DNA of 64,000 nt, taken from assembly GCA_963556695.1 (NCBI GenBank), contig CAUWAG010000010.1:1364001-1428000 (forward strand). Direction: 5' to 3'. A program made the translations under genes and the position numbers. Of this stretch, positions 11,855-22,857 are shown piece by piece; position 1 is the first letter of the stretch; every line of letters starts with the position of its first letter. The DNA comes from Anthostomella pinea. Its lineage: Eukaryota > Ascomycota > Sordariomycetes > Xylariales > Xylariaceae. The notes under the pieces were generated by a model. The model saw nothing but the letters and a program-made list of their open reading frames with translations. It had not been told where the DNA came from and did no database searches.

Positions 11855-12349
11855 ATGAGGCTCATCACAACCAAAACAGGGTTCATCTCCCTCGCCGCCC
11901 TCGCCAGCGCCACCGCCCAAGACGCAGCAGCCGCAGCCGCAGCCCCAGCCGCAGCCCCAGCAGAGAAGCGCTACCAAATCCCCGACTGGGCCAAAATGGC
12001 TCTCAGCAAATCATGCAAAGACATCTCCCTTACCGACAAGTACACCCTGCACGCCACCTGCACATACCCCAGCAGCCACACACTTGACAACGCACTAGAC
12101 CTAAACGGCTGCTTCGCCAACTACGGCGGCAACCTCGCGTTCATCGCCCCGGGGAGCGGCGGCTTCGGCGCGTCGTGTCCGCACTGCGAACTCAAGGGCA
12201 CGAAGCTGGTATGTGATTGCCTGGGCGGTTACGGCGCGGCCCAACCGAGTCGGACGCGGCGTAATGAGCTCGAGATGGATGATTGGGAGAAGTTCCCTGT
12301 GAACGGTGATGGTTCACTTACGTGCGGCGAGACGGAGGGCATTGAGTAG
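11855..12349 (+). CDS. Secreted cyanovirin-N homology (CVNH)-like protein
   Basis: Small (164 aa) single-exon protein. Residues 1-21 look like a secretion signal (hydrophobic TGFISLAALASATA). An Ala/Pro-rich propeptide follows, ending in EKR (about residues 37-39), a likely Kex2 site. The mature part resembles the CVNH fold found in fungal sugar-binding lectins: SKSCKDISL, LHATCTYPSS, LDLNGCFANYGGNLAF, SCPHCELKGTKLVCDC. Six or more Cys residues are spaced for disulfides. The C-terminal end, after CDCLGG, diverges into an acidic tail with one more Cys. CVNH proteins bind high-mannose glycans, but carbohydrate binding here is inferred from family only. The start is preceded closely by a possible mini-ORF. 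Secretion and cleavage are sequence-based predictions. Confidence 0.72.
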   Translation: MRLITTKTGFISLAALASATAQDAAAAAAAPAAAPAEKRYQIPDWAKMALSKSCKDISLTDKYTLHATCTYPSSHTLDNALDLNGCFANYGGNLAFIAPGSGGFGASCPHCELKGTKLVCDCLGGYGAAQPSRTRRNELEMDDWEKFPVNGDGSLTCGETEGIE

Positions 12350-13174
12350 GTAGATAGATGAAGAATACCGATGGGAAGTCTGGAGAGGATATTGTTGAAG
12401 GGGTATCAGCATAGTGAGACAGGAGGTTGATTTATTTGCTAGCTAAACCTCAAAAGGGGAAATGCTCATTTGCTTATGTGGAGTCTAAATGAGTAAGTAT
12501 TTCTGGACATATCAACAGACATATAATCTCATTCATCAACTACCATGTGACCGAGTTCTAATCGAGTGTGAAGAATTGGTAGGAGATTTCTATTGGTGTT
12601 CCTCATTGCTCGCCGGCAGGGGATGAGTCGGGGGCCTGTCTAGGCACGGGACGCCCCAGAAGGTGAGCCGAGAAGATAGGCAGGGGAGAATGGTGGTTCC
12701 AACTTGATTCACACGACAAGTATCGACGGGGAGAGAAGGGAAACGCCGGCAGCCAGCCAAGCCCAAGCAGTCTCCCAGGGTGAGGTATAGGGTCGGCTCA
12801 CGGGTCTGGACCGGCGTAAATAGGGGGAAAGCAAATATGTCATGATACCCTCTTTTGAAATAGAATATGTGAGGGTCAACAACTACCTGCCCTCACTGTA
12901 TGCCGGCACCCCTGAATTAACTCAGCTGCAACGCAAAAATGTTCATTAACGAACTTGACTGCTAGGAATCGCATGGATGCAGTTGGAGCTAATAAAGGGG
13001 TTCTGTCAATTCATCCCTCATCCCTCATCTCTCCTATGTAGCCCCTGATTCCGTAACAGCATCCCCAAGCCCATAACGATACCCAGGTTGGGGAAAACCT
13101 ATAGCCTAAGAAAGAATGACCAGAATGAAGTACACAATGTCTCTTCCACTGAAAAACACCGTCCCTCAGACCTC
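12350..13174. other. Intergenic between convergent genes
   Basis: It lies between the CVNH gene (plus) and the orphan gene (minus). Parts are AT-rich (12420-12560), consistent with 3' UTR. No coding region or RNA gene is supported. Confidence 0.45.
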
Positions 13175-14759
13175 TCAGTCAATGCACCCCAACCGCGACG
13201 CCAGATCCAGATCTTCCTCATCCTGCAGTAGCGAGTCCTCTGACTTCACCCCCGCAGGCGCCCCCCCGTCCTCCTCATCGCCCGAGAATGTCCAGTCAGA
13301 ATCGTCTGTCGAGCGCTGGGAACCAGAGGACTGGGCCTTGATCGAGGTGTCGTCGTCCGAGGACCACTCGTCCGAGGACCATATATTGCAATGGCTCAAA
13401 CTATAGTCACTCAACGATTTTTGCCACTTCCGCAGATCGATCAAAATGGTGTTGGTTTCTAGAAAACAGAAATCGGGTCGTTGACCAATCCGGTAGAGGC
13501 GTAGCGTTCTCTGGCCCTGGTGGTATACAGCAAAGGGGGAAACCAGGGGCAAGCAGCGCTTTTGCACGTCTTTGAGAGCGTCTGTGAGTGTGTCGTACGA
13601 TTCTGCGGGAACATTCTCATTGTCGTTGATTAGAATGGTGCCCATTGGGAGCAACACCTGGACCCTTTCGGATTCCCTTTCGGATTCCGGAGTAGACCAG
13701 GGCTTGAGAACAAGCCGAGCTGGGCAGCGTGTACGTTGCGAGGTCTCGAGGATGCGGTCCAGCCACTCAACTGTAGCTTTTGAGGGCTTGAGAACAAGCC
13801 GAACTGGGGAACGTGTACATTGCGAGGTCTCGAGAATGAGGTCCAGCCACTCAACAGGAACTCTTGAGCTGCAGTTCTTATTGTGTGCTGGGCGGCGGCG
13901 CCGGGTATGCATGGAGGAGCGATGGCCATACCGTGGTAGTTTCGGGGGCATACAAGTGTGATGATGTTGGAGAACCTCAGCCGAGAAAACAGGCTCTGGT
14001 TCATAGTTGTCGGATGCTTGGACGACGGGTGGCTCAGCGTGCTTCAGCCGGATAGGTAGGCGACCTGAGATTGGAGGAGGTGCCACAGATATTTTTCGGA
14101 TGGCTTCTTCTAACTCTACTACCAACGTCAGCACGGATGTTCTGCAACGACGAGATGCAGTAGGTACACTGTGGCTTACCGGGGCTTCTTGTGTAAAAGG
14201 GAGGCGAAATGAGGCTGTCGAAGACAGAGTCCAGAGCAGCGAAATTGGGAGACTCATGGGACACAGAGTCCTCGCACGATGGCCTTGAGTGGGCGACCAT
14301 TTCATCCAAGCCAGGGAGGCGAGGGGGGGCGTCGTGCGTGAGCAATGCTTCGGGCTGACTGCCGAGGCTGACAGTTCTTGTGTGACTCGCTACACGATCG
14401 AGATTGGAGGCGGGCTGAGGGGGACAGTGTAGGGTGACCGAACGTCTGGTCATATCCCCCGAAATCCTGGACTCCAAAGAGGTGCGAGCTCCACGCAGAG
14501 ACGTAGCCATCGAGCTATAGGTCTTCTTCAGGGCTGGCCATGGTGTGCCTTGATCACTCTCGCTGCCTGACTTCTGCAAGGCGAGCGATCTGGCCGACAT
14601 ACGATTCTTGAGTGATCCTTTGATCCCGTTGAAGCGTTTGCGGATCGAGCCACCAGTCGTCCAATCTGCTGGTCGGTCTTCCGATGTTGATGATAGCGTG
14701 GAGTCGTCATGGCTGGAAGTCCCGTGGCCACGGCTGGTGCGTTTGCGAATGCTGAGCAT
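13175..14759 (-). CDS. Hypothetical basic Ser-rich protein with internal duplication
   Basis: Not recognised. Two exons: 14180-14759 and 13175-14115 with an intron of about 64 nt (14116-14179, donor GTAAGC). The acceptor is a tandem TAGTAG, so 14118 could also be the first exon base; both keep the frame. The protein is 506 aa. The N-terminal part (MLSIRKRTSRGHG, SLKNRMSARSLAL) is basic and Ser-rich and looks disordered. Around the middle there is a 28-residue tandem repeat beginning VEWLDLILETSQ / VEWLDRILETSQ and ending LVLKP. It is followed by a more structured-looking segment with LLPMGTILINDN, LPLVSPFAVYHQG and FCFLETNTILIDLRKWQ, which resembles a lineage-specific C-terminal globular domain. 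The end is acidic (DEEDGG, DEEDLDL). There is no signal peptide or membrane segment. Splicing is supported because each exon stops soon after the junction in its own frame. Confidence 0.6.
13700..13867 (-). repeat. 84-bp tandem duplication inside the orphan gene
   Basis: Two units of 84 bp (first GGGCTTGAG at 13700, second at 13784 on the plus strand) encode the paired 28-residue VEWLD...LVLKP segments. The copies differ at a minority of positions, so the duplication is not brand new but still readily aligned. It preserves the reading frame. Confidence 0.85.
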
Positions 14760-15536
14760 GGTTCTAGCGACTACTGGGTAGTTGGATGTATATAAAAGTC
14801 TTGAATGTGATGCCCAGAACGATGTGTATGATGGTAGCAGACGATGCAAGACAACAATGACTTCACGAACAGATGGGATCGGGAGTTGGACCAGTTACTG
14901 GCACGCCATCCATCCATGGATATTGACGCACACACCAGGCAAGCCATGTCTGGGAAGGGACACTTGTCACTTGCACCTGACTCTAGCCCCTAATGGTCAT
15001 TTTGGGAAGTCGCTCAACTTGCTCACGCCCTCCGCTGTCGGCTTTGATGAACGCACAGGAAGTCACGACATCCAGGAGGGGAGTGCATCCTGGAAGCACC
15101 CCGGGTTTAGCCAGGTGGATGCGAAGCATATAAAGGGGTTGAGTTGGATTTCGCTTTTGGACCAGGAAAACGGAACACTCAAATTCAGGTCCTTAGAAGG
15201 TATATAAGAGCTTGACTGTTTGAGCTACCTGGATATTTGATGATGGTGCGTGTGATTCATGGTAGTGGATCTGTTGTGAACCCCTATATCTCCAGAGAAC
15301 GGCAATATCACTTGCGTTAATCAACTAAATAGAGGTGAAAAGGCGCATGGAGTCTCTGATTGGAGTTGTAATACGAGTATGTCTGCAGCTTTATACTCAG
15401 TTGCGATGTACAGGTCTAATATTTATATTTTTATACACAGGGTTACACGGGTATTCCTCTCAAGACGTCCAGCCGAGCTTTATACAGAGTACATATTTTA
15501 CATGATAGGAAGGGACCTACACGTCGACGAAAGCCA
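14760..15536. other. Intergenic, upstream of orphan gene
   Basis: It contains the promoter of the 14759 gene and the 3' region of the PPR gene. The part near 15360-15500 is AT-rich. No gene is supported. Confidence 0.45.
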
Positions 15537-17587
15537 TCACCTTCCCGCCGCACTGCTATAATTGCGTTTTTCGTCCCAAGGACTGGCGTCATCCCTGAGT
15601 TCGGCTTCTTCCTCTTCTGACAATCTCTGATCCTTGTAGCTGAATGTCGGGTCCTGCTTCTTCATTTTCTCAATATGTGTAACAACAAAGCTGTTGATGT
15701 TGTTCCGCCGCTTCTTTAGAGTCTCTACATCCTTGAGCACTTCGGGAGGAAGCACAGACCCAAGGATCAGTCTGTCATACGCAGTAAGCATCTTTCGCGC
15801 TAGGGTTACTACTTCTGCCTTGTGGTCCATTCGCCGCTGCGATTCATCGCTGGCAGGGTCCTCCGGACGGTCGAACACAAATTGTTTTGCAGCAATCAAG
15901 TATGGACCCCAGAGATTGCCTAGAGCGACAGCCAGCTGTCGACACCACGTCGCCTGTGCGACATCTGCGTCCTTGTTGGCATTTTCGTAGATCGCACGCT
16001 TGTTCGCGTACGCCGTCCGAAGATATATTCGTAAGCAGGGTACACTGGGTATGCGCAAGTTGAGAAGCATGAGTTCCAGTACCTGCGTTGCGTTGTGGAA
16101 GGAAGACAGGTTGAGGTTGTCGCGGATACAGGTGGTCATGGCAAGCCTAATATGCCTGCTTGTCATGAGTTCGCGGGGCATCTGGCTCAGGTACCCAACA
16201 GTCCTGCCACTGTTCTTCCCGCGAAGGAACACCCTGAGTAGCCGAGTCCAATTGTCCGCATCTGGCACGACATTGTGCCGCTTCACGAACAGCCCCCAGT
16301 ACCGTATGGCCTTGGTCGTTCTGCCGGTCTTCTCAAGAGAGGAGAGGATCATCGATAGAGAGTTGTTACCGGGTAGGGCATACCTGATTGAAGGAGCTCC
16401 GGGAGCCTTGACTGTAGTCTTCTCATTGGGTCTAGTGATCATGTTTGTTGGTGCATCACTTTTGGCCACATCCTTGGCCTGTTTGCTGTTTTCGGGTAGG
16501 GATGCTCGGTCTTCTGCAGGTATCGTCATGGTCTGCTCGACAAGTTGCTCGATGCTCGCCGCGTCGCGTGTGGTCCCCATGAGTAACACGCGACCCATAG
16601 CACATACCATTTCTTCGTCGATGATGATGGATCCCGATCTCCACCGTGATATAGCTTCCTCCCATATAATCTGGGCGCGCTGTATAGCCTTTGCCTTATT
16701 GTCGGCGATGTCAGCTTCCGGAAGATCGTCAGAGGGTGTCTTGTCAGCTGTTGCACGTAGCGTGTTCAAGATGGTGGTGTATGTAAGGTTGTTGGGTGCC
16801 CGTATGCCGTCATTTGTAGATTGGAGAATGCTGAACATGGACTCGAGGTCACCGGCCTTTGCGCACACTTGTAAGACGGCGTTCAGGTGGATTGTATTCG
16901 GTTTTATTCGACTGCTGGACAGCATGTTCTGGTATAGCTTGACGGCTTCCGCTACGGCCAACTTGGGATGAGGCGATTTTGCGCAACCCCGAAAGATGAT
17001 GGTGAAGGTTTGGGCGTTCGGAATCTGGCCACGCTTTTTCATCTGGTCATCTGATTGTTAATGGGAGACCAAGTAGACTCTGGCAGAGACGGACGGACCT
17101 CGTTGTAGAGCTTCATGGCCTGGTGTACTCTGAAGTGGCGCAGCTGGTAGTCGATCAAGTGATTCCAACTAACGGCAACACTTGCATTGACGCTGGCCTT
17201 TTTCGTGATTAGAGCAGCCTCATCGAAGCGGTCCTTGTCCAGTATCCTCTTGACCTGGGTCGCAATATGCAGCGGATCTTTCAGATATTGCAAGTGTTTC
17301 CGAGCTACCCATTCTTGGGCCCGCGAGGACCGCTGCTCTAGTGGGCGGTCATCCCCTTTGGCCCACGAGGACCGCTGCAGTAGTGGGCGGTCATCCTTTT
17401 TCGAAGCAGGACTCTTTGCTGTGTCTACGGGAGCGGCAGCAGCAGTGGCGGTCGCATAAGTCCTCGAGCGAGGGGCCCTTGTCGTCGGTGTGAGGTGCGG
17501 TAAAGTCGTGCGTGGTTTAGATCGGGGGAGGGTAGGGCCGACCACGGCATCAAAGGCTCTCTTCAAGCATGCTTTGCAAGTAAACAT
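15537..17587 (-). CDS. Mitochondrial pentatricopeptide-repeat (PPR) protein
   Basis: Predicted organellar RNA-binding protein. Two exons: 17099-17587 and 15537-17042, intron 17043-17098 (56 nt); 664 aa. The N-terminus (MFTCKACLKRAFDAVVG, then many Arg, Ser, Thr and no acidic residues, with RSRTYATATAAAA) fits a mitochondrial presequence. PPR-like helical pairs are visible from about residue 145: WNHLIDYQLRHFRVHQAMKL, PNAQTFTIIFRGCAKS (about 170), PNTIHLNAVLQVCAKAGD (about 212), APNNLTYTTILNTL (about 247) and PDADNWTRLLRVFLRG (about 420). The length and repeat layout suit fungal PPR factors that process or stabilise mitochondrial rRNA or mRNA, such as CCM1/DMR1-type proteins, but the exact orthologue cannot be fixed by eye. 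The in-frame ATG at 17621-17623 would add 12 residues; the ATG at 17585-17587 gives the cleaner presequence. Residues 75-105 hold a short tandem repeat. It is divergent from POL1. Confidence 0.82.
17316..17396 (-). repeat. 42-bp period tandem duplication in the PPR gene
   Basis: Two copies of a 39-bp block (17316-17354 and 17358-17396) repeat with a 42-bp period and encode DDRPLLQRSSWAKG followed by DDRPLEQRSSRAQ. The frame is kept. It lies just after the predicted mitochondrial presequence, where length changes would be tolerated. Confidence 0.8.
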
Positions 17588-18181
17588 AGTCGTTCTGCCT
17601 CGACAGCTCACAATGGCGAACATGCGAACAGGGGCGCATTAGAGATGGCATTCGCGAAGATGCTCGCTAGAAAATATTAGCTCGGAGCTGTCGCAGGACA
17701 TTCTGAAGACCTCCTTATCTTATCCTATGGAATTTTGAGCCAGGGTCTATCCGAATGCTTGTCTGACGTTGTAGCCGACGGGAAGATGCTCTTAATGAAG
17801 CGAATGCATCTAATGAACACACTGGGTGGGACTAGATCAAGCATAGTGGGACACTGGTCCACCCAGCCAATCAGCTGTCATCCCAGCCACCTTTTAGGGG
17901 CCGTTACTATTTAGGGGAAGATGGGTTAATTGATCTGACCGTGATTCGCGACACAGACGCGCTGTGATCCGGGAGGTTACCTACGTGAGGGTGGCCCGCG
18001 TCGCGTCCCCACCAAGTGTTTCTCTCCTAAAGTGACTGCCCCCCAACACGCAATGCCTGCCTGCAACTGCAACCATTGAATCACATCCACGCACTCCCTT
18101 CACCTCCAATTGACTATGTGTTGCCGTTTGTAGCAGTATTTTTCCACATACGCTGACACTGAGTCTGTCTATTCCACCACA
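17588..18181. promoter_or_regulatory. Bidirectional promoter of PPR and POL1 genes
   Basis: 594 nt between two divergent starts. Two GC-rich motifs stand out: an inverted repeat CACAG-ACGCG-CTGTG at 17952-17966 and CGCGTCGCGTC at 17997-18007. ACGCG/GACGCG cores resemble the MluI cell-cycle box bound by the MBF factor (Mbp1/Swi6), which drives S-phase genes including DNA polymerase alpha in yeasts. The link to this gene is inference. A pyrimidine-rich stretch precedes the POL1 ATG. Confidence 0.45.
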
Positions 18182-21100
18182 ATGTCGAAAGCTGCGAGTA
18201 AACGCAACAGGTTCGCTGAGCTTCGAGCTCTGCGGGCCTCCGGAAAGAAGGCCTACGACTCGTATGAGGTTGCCGAGGAGCAGGATCTATACGAAGAAGT
18301 CGACGAGAATCAGTACAAGAAGATCGTTCGAGACCGCCTTAATCAAGATGACTTCGTCGTCGACGACAATGGTGAAGGGTACGCCGACGACGGCCGGGAA
18401 GATTGGGATCGTGTTCAGACGTACAACTCGGAGAGCGACGATGACATGCCCCATGCACCCAAGGACCGCAAATCAGGTATGTCCACACAACCACCTACGC
18501 GGACTCGACGCCATACTCACCCTGTGCCAGACAAGCGGAAACGCGACGAGGAGAAGGCGAAACGAGACGCGAGCGACCGCGACATCAGCGAATATTTCAT
18601 GAAAGGGCAGGCCGGTGCTCAACCGAAGCCAAAGGTATACAGGTCCTCCCCATGCTTCAAGTCGCTGGTGGTGACTAATTGGAATTCTAGGTTGCGAAAA
18701 CCAAAGACGATGAAAGATTCCTGGCAGACTTGCTGGGCGAGGTCGACGCCAACGTTCCCGCGCCTGTGTCCCGAGCCTCCAAACGACATAGATCCCCTGA
18801 AAGGCGACGCGCTCGTGCACTGTCGCCCGTTCGAGAAGCTCGACAGCCGATGCCCAAGAAAGCCAGGCTCAGCGAAGAGCGACTACCGCCAAACCCCCAA
18901 GCTGAAGATGTCTACGACGACGACGACGACGACGACGACGGGTTCATGGCACCTATGGATGATGATCTCCCGCCGCTCCCTACAGATGTTACCATGAGCG
19001 ATTCGGTACCGGCCCCGTCCTCTCCGGCAACCAAGGCAGTCGCTCGTAAAGCTCAGATGAAACCTGAAGCGGCAGAAGAGGAAGACGAAGAGATTATGGA
19101 GGTTGCCCATGCTGGTGCTACCAATACAGCCAGTGTCAACTTATCCGCATCGCGACACATCAAGAAACTAGCCAAGCCGGTGGACCCTTACCCTTCACCG
19201 GCCAGCTCTTCGCCTTCCAAGGCTCCGGAGACGACTGTCGATTCCTCTTCATGGAACAACCTGACGGATAAGCTGAATGTCGTTACCAGTTCGCCCCCTG
19301 CAGCTCGAACCATCGGGAAGATGGACTACAAGGACGCCATCGAGGAAGATGGCAGCCTCAATATGTTCTGGACAGACTACACCGAGGTCAATGGATCGCT
19401 TTGCTTATTTGGTAAAGTGCTCAACAAGAAGACTGGCGCGTATGCCAGCTGCTACGTCAAGATCGACAACATCCTGAGGAAACTATATTTCCTACCACGC
19501 CAATTTCGCCAGAGAGATGGACGCGACACGAGCGAAGAGGTAGAGATGATGGACGTCTACTGGGAGGTGGACGATATCATGACCAACATGAAGGTCGACA
19601 TGCACAAGATCAAGGCTTGCACACGGAAGTACGCCTTTGAACTCCTTGGCATTCCCAGGGAAGGGCAGTATCTCAAACTACTCTACCCTTATAAGAGTAA
19701 GTTCCACCTACCTGATGAGACCTCGATCATGAGACTGATGCAAAGAAGCGCAACCAATTGCTCCCGAAACCAAGGGCCAAACGTTCTCCCATGTCTTCGG
19801 CACCAATACTGCGCTCTTTGAACAGTTCGTGCTGTGGAAGAACATCATGGGCCCATGTTGGCTCAAAATCAAGGACGCCGACTTTGGTACATTGAAAAAT
19901 GCCTCCCACGCCAAGCTCGAAGTTCTCGTCAATAGTCCGGATACGGTATCTTCGTTGGCTGAATCGGACAACCTTGATGCTCCTCCTCTTACACTGATGA
20001 GTCTGGCTATGCGGACTACCTACAACGCCAAGGCGAACAAGCAAGAAATCTTTTCAGTCAGTGCTCGCATATACGAAAACGTCTTGCTCAGCGACACCAC
20101 CCCTGCGGAAAAACTGCCTTCGCGGACTTTCACGCTGATCAGACCTAATGGCACCGCATTTCCGACTGGGTTTGAGAAGCTGGCCTTGGGAAGGAAGAAG
20201 GGCCTGATCAAGCTGATGAAGCAAGAGTCTGAGATCTTGTCGTTCTTCTTGGCGCAAATTGACCTCGTCGACCCCGATGTGATACTTGGACACCAGCTCG
20301 AAGGTGTGGACTACAGTGTTCTGCTGAACCGGCTGCACGAGAAGAAGACTCCCCAATGGTCACGACTTGGCCGACTGCGCCGGACGCAATGGCCAACATC
20401 CATCGGAAAGGTCGGTGGCAACGTCTTCGCTGAGCGTCAGCTCATGGCTGGCCGTTTATTATGCGACCTTGCCAATGATGCCGGAAAGTCGGTCATGACC
20501 AAGTGTCAGTCCTGGAGCTTGACCGAAATGTGCAGCATCTACCTCGGTGGAGACACACGCCGAAGGGACGTCGACAACGAGGCTGCTCTGAAGACATGGG
20601 CTACGGAGAAGACGGGTCTGATGGATTATGTCACGCATATGGAAGCAGACACGTACTTCGTCGCTGCGCTCGCTCTGAGAACTCAGATGTTGCCTTTGAC
20701 CAAGGTTCTGACCAACTTGGCCGGCAACTCGTGGGCCAGAACATTGACAGGCACCCGAGCTGAGCGGAACGAGTACATTCTGTTGCATGAGTTTCATCGC
20801 AACAAGTACATCTGCCCGGACAAGCAGTTCTTCAAAGCGCGACCCAAGGCCGAAGAAGAGAACAACGAGCAAGATGCCGCCGACAGCAAGAAGAAGGATA
20901 AATACAAGGGAGGTCTGGTCTTCGAGCCGGAGAAGGGCCTTTATGACAAGTTCGTGCTTGTCATGGACTTCAACTCTCTGTATCCTTCTATCATCCAGGA
21001 GTTCAACATCTGTTTCACAACTGTTGATCGGACCGCACTGGTAAGCCTTGTTCGACGACTGGTTCTTATGATTATTGCTGACATGGACCATAGTCTGATG

Positions 21101-22857
21101 ATGATGATGCCGTGCCAGAAGTTCCAACCGACCAGGACCAAGGCATTCTGCCGAAGCTCATTGCTACCCTGGTCAGCCGGCGACGCTCAGTCAAGTCACT
21201 CATGAAGGGCAAGAATGCCACATCTGAGCAGCTTGCAACTTGGGACATCAAGCAGCTTGCCTTGAAACTGACAGCCAACTCTATGTACGGCTGTTTGGGA
21301 TACACAAAATCCCGCTTCTACGCTAGGCCACTCGCTGTCCTCACTACCTACAAAGGCCGTGAGATTCTTCGCAGCACCAAAGAACTTGCCGAGTCCAAGG
21401 CTTTGCAAGTCATCTACGGTGACACGGACTCTGTCATGATCAATGCCAATGTCGAGTCAGTGGCTGATGCTCTCAAAGTCGGCACAGAGTTCAAAAAGGC
21501 CGTCAACGAGCGGTATCGTCTACTTGAGATTGATATTGACAATGTCTTCCGGCGAATACTGCTGCAGGCCAAGAAGAAGTACGCGGCTATCAACCTCGTC
21601 GAAGTGCCTGGCGGCAAATACATCGAGAAGATGGAAGTCAAGGGTCTCGATATGAAACGGAGGGAATACTGTGCTCTTTCCAAGGAGATATCCTCACGTA
21701 TTCTCAACGAGATACTCTCTGGGGACGAGACTGAAGTCTGTGTCCAACGCATACACGAGTACCTGCGGGAAATATCGGCAAACATGCGCGAACACAGCAT
21801 CCCTGTCGAGAAGTACATCATATACACACAGCTCGGAAAGGGGCCGAAGGAGTACCCCAACGCAGACTCGATGCCTCAAGTCCAAGTAGCTCTACGAGAG
21901 ATCGCACGGGGCAAGAACGTTCGTCGTGGAGATGTTATCTCGTACGTGATCACTGGAGATAGCAAGACCACTTCAGAGCCTGTCGCCAAGCGCGCATACA
22001 CGCCGCAGGACGTGAAGAAGGCGGACTCAGGCCTTACGACAGATATCGAGTGGTACATGGGCAAGCAAATCTTCCCACCTGTCGAGCGTCTCTGCGCCAA
22101 CATCACGGGCACATCAACCTCACAACTCGCCGAGCAACTGGGTCTCGACATCCGCCGCTACGCCAACTCATCCAACCAGTCCAGCTCCAATGATCTCGAG
22201 ATTCACCCTCTCGAGTCCCAGATCCCTGATGAGGTCCGCTTCAGCGACTGTACCCGCCTCGCCCTGCGTTGTCGCAAATGCAAGACGTCGTCTCCCTTTG
22301 AGGGCCTGCTCTCGACGGCGCATCCCGACCGCGTAACGCCGCAGGGTATCTCATGCTCGTCGTGCGCAACGGTCATCCCAAACCTCAGCATCGTCGCGCA
22401 AGTCGAGCACGCCGTCCGCACCGCAACCTCGCGCTACTACGAGGGCTGGCTCGTGTGTGACGACGCGTCGTGCGGCAATCGCACACGCCAGATGGCCGTG
22501 TACGGCACGCGGTGTATGGGCCCCAAGGGCCTGGCCTCGGGCTGCCTCGGCCGCATGCGCTACGAGTACAGCGAACGCGACATCTACAACCAGCTCGTCT
22601 ACCTCGCGTCGCTGTGGAACGTCGAGAAAGCACGCGTGAAAGCAGCCTCGGGTGCCGCCGGTCAGGGCGGCGAGGGCAATGCGGGCGCGCTGAGCGCCGC
22701 TGAGAAGGACCGCGTTCTCGCGCTTGCTGAGCACAACCGCGTCCGCTTTGGTACTGTGAAGGCCGTCGTGGATAGGTATCTCGATAAGTGCGGCCGCCAG
22801 TGGGTCGCTATGGACACGCTGTTTGGGAAGCTTGGGTTCACGGCTGTTACTGTCTGA
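18182..22857 (+). CDS. POL1: DNA polymerase alpha catalytic subunit
   Basis: Family B replicative polymerase of the primase-polymerase complex, extending RNA primers at origins and on the lagging strand. Five exons: 18182-18476, 18531-18634, 18691-19696, 19746-21040 and 21094-22857, with introns of 54, 56, 49 and 53 nt. The product is 1487 aa, the normal size. The N-terminal domain starts MSKAASKRNRFAELRALR and is followed by acidic disordered sequence. Exonuclease-like and polymerase cores follow: FSHVFGTNTALFEQFVLWK, VMDFNSLYPSIIQEFN (motif A, about residue 874), KLTANSMYGCLG (motif B) and IYGDTDSVM (motif C with both catalytic Asp, about 1008). The C-terminal Cys motifs CRKC, CSSC, CDDASC and RCMGPKGLASGC (from about 1293) form the two metal-binding sites that contact the B subunit. 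Polymerase alpha normally lacks proofreading residues. The introns shift frame, so unspliced frames give broken fragments. The promoter carries MCB-like motifs. Confidence 0.97.

Noticed and set aside
16000..16971. 323-codon frame antisense to the PPR gene
   Set aside because: Shadow of the real PPR frame; no domain and no start or splice context.
18641..18900. Unspliced continuation of POL1 exon 2 frame
   Set aside because: The conserved downstream frame (VAKTKDDERFLADLLGEVDA) is reached only through the intron 18635-18690.
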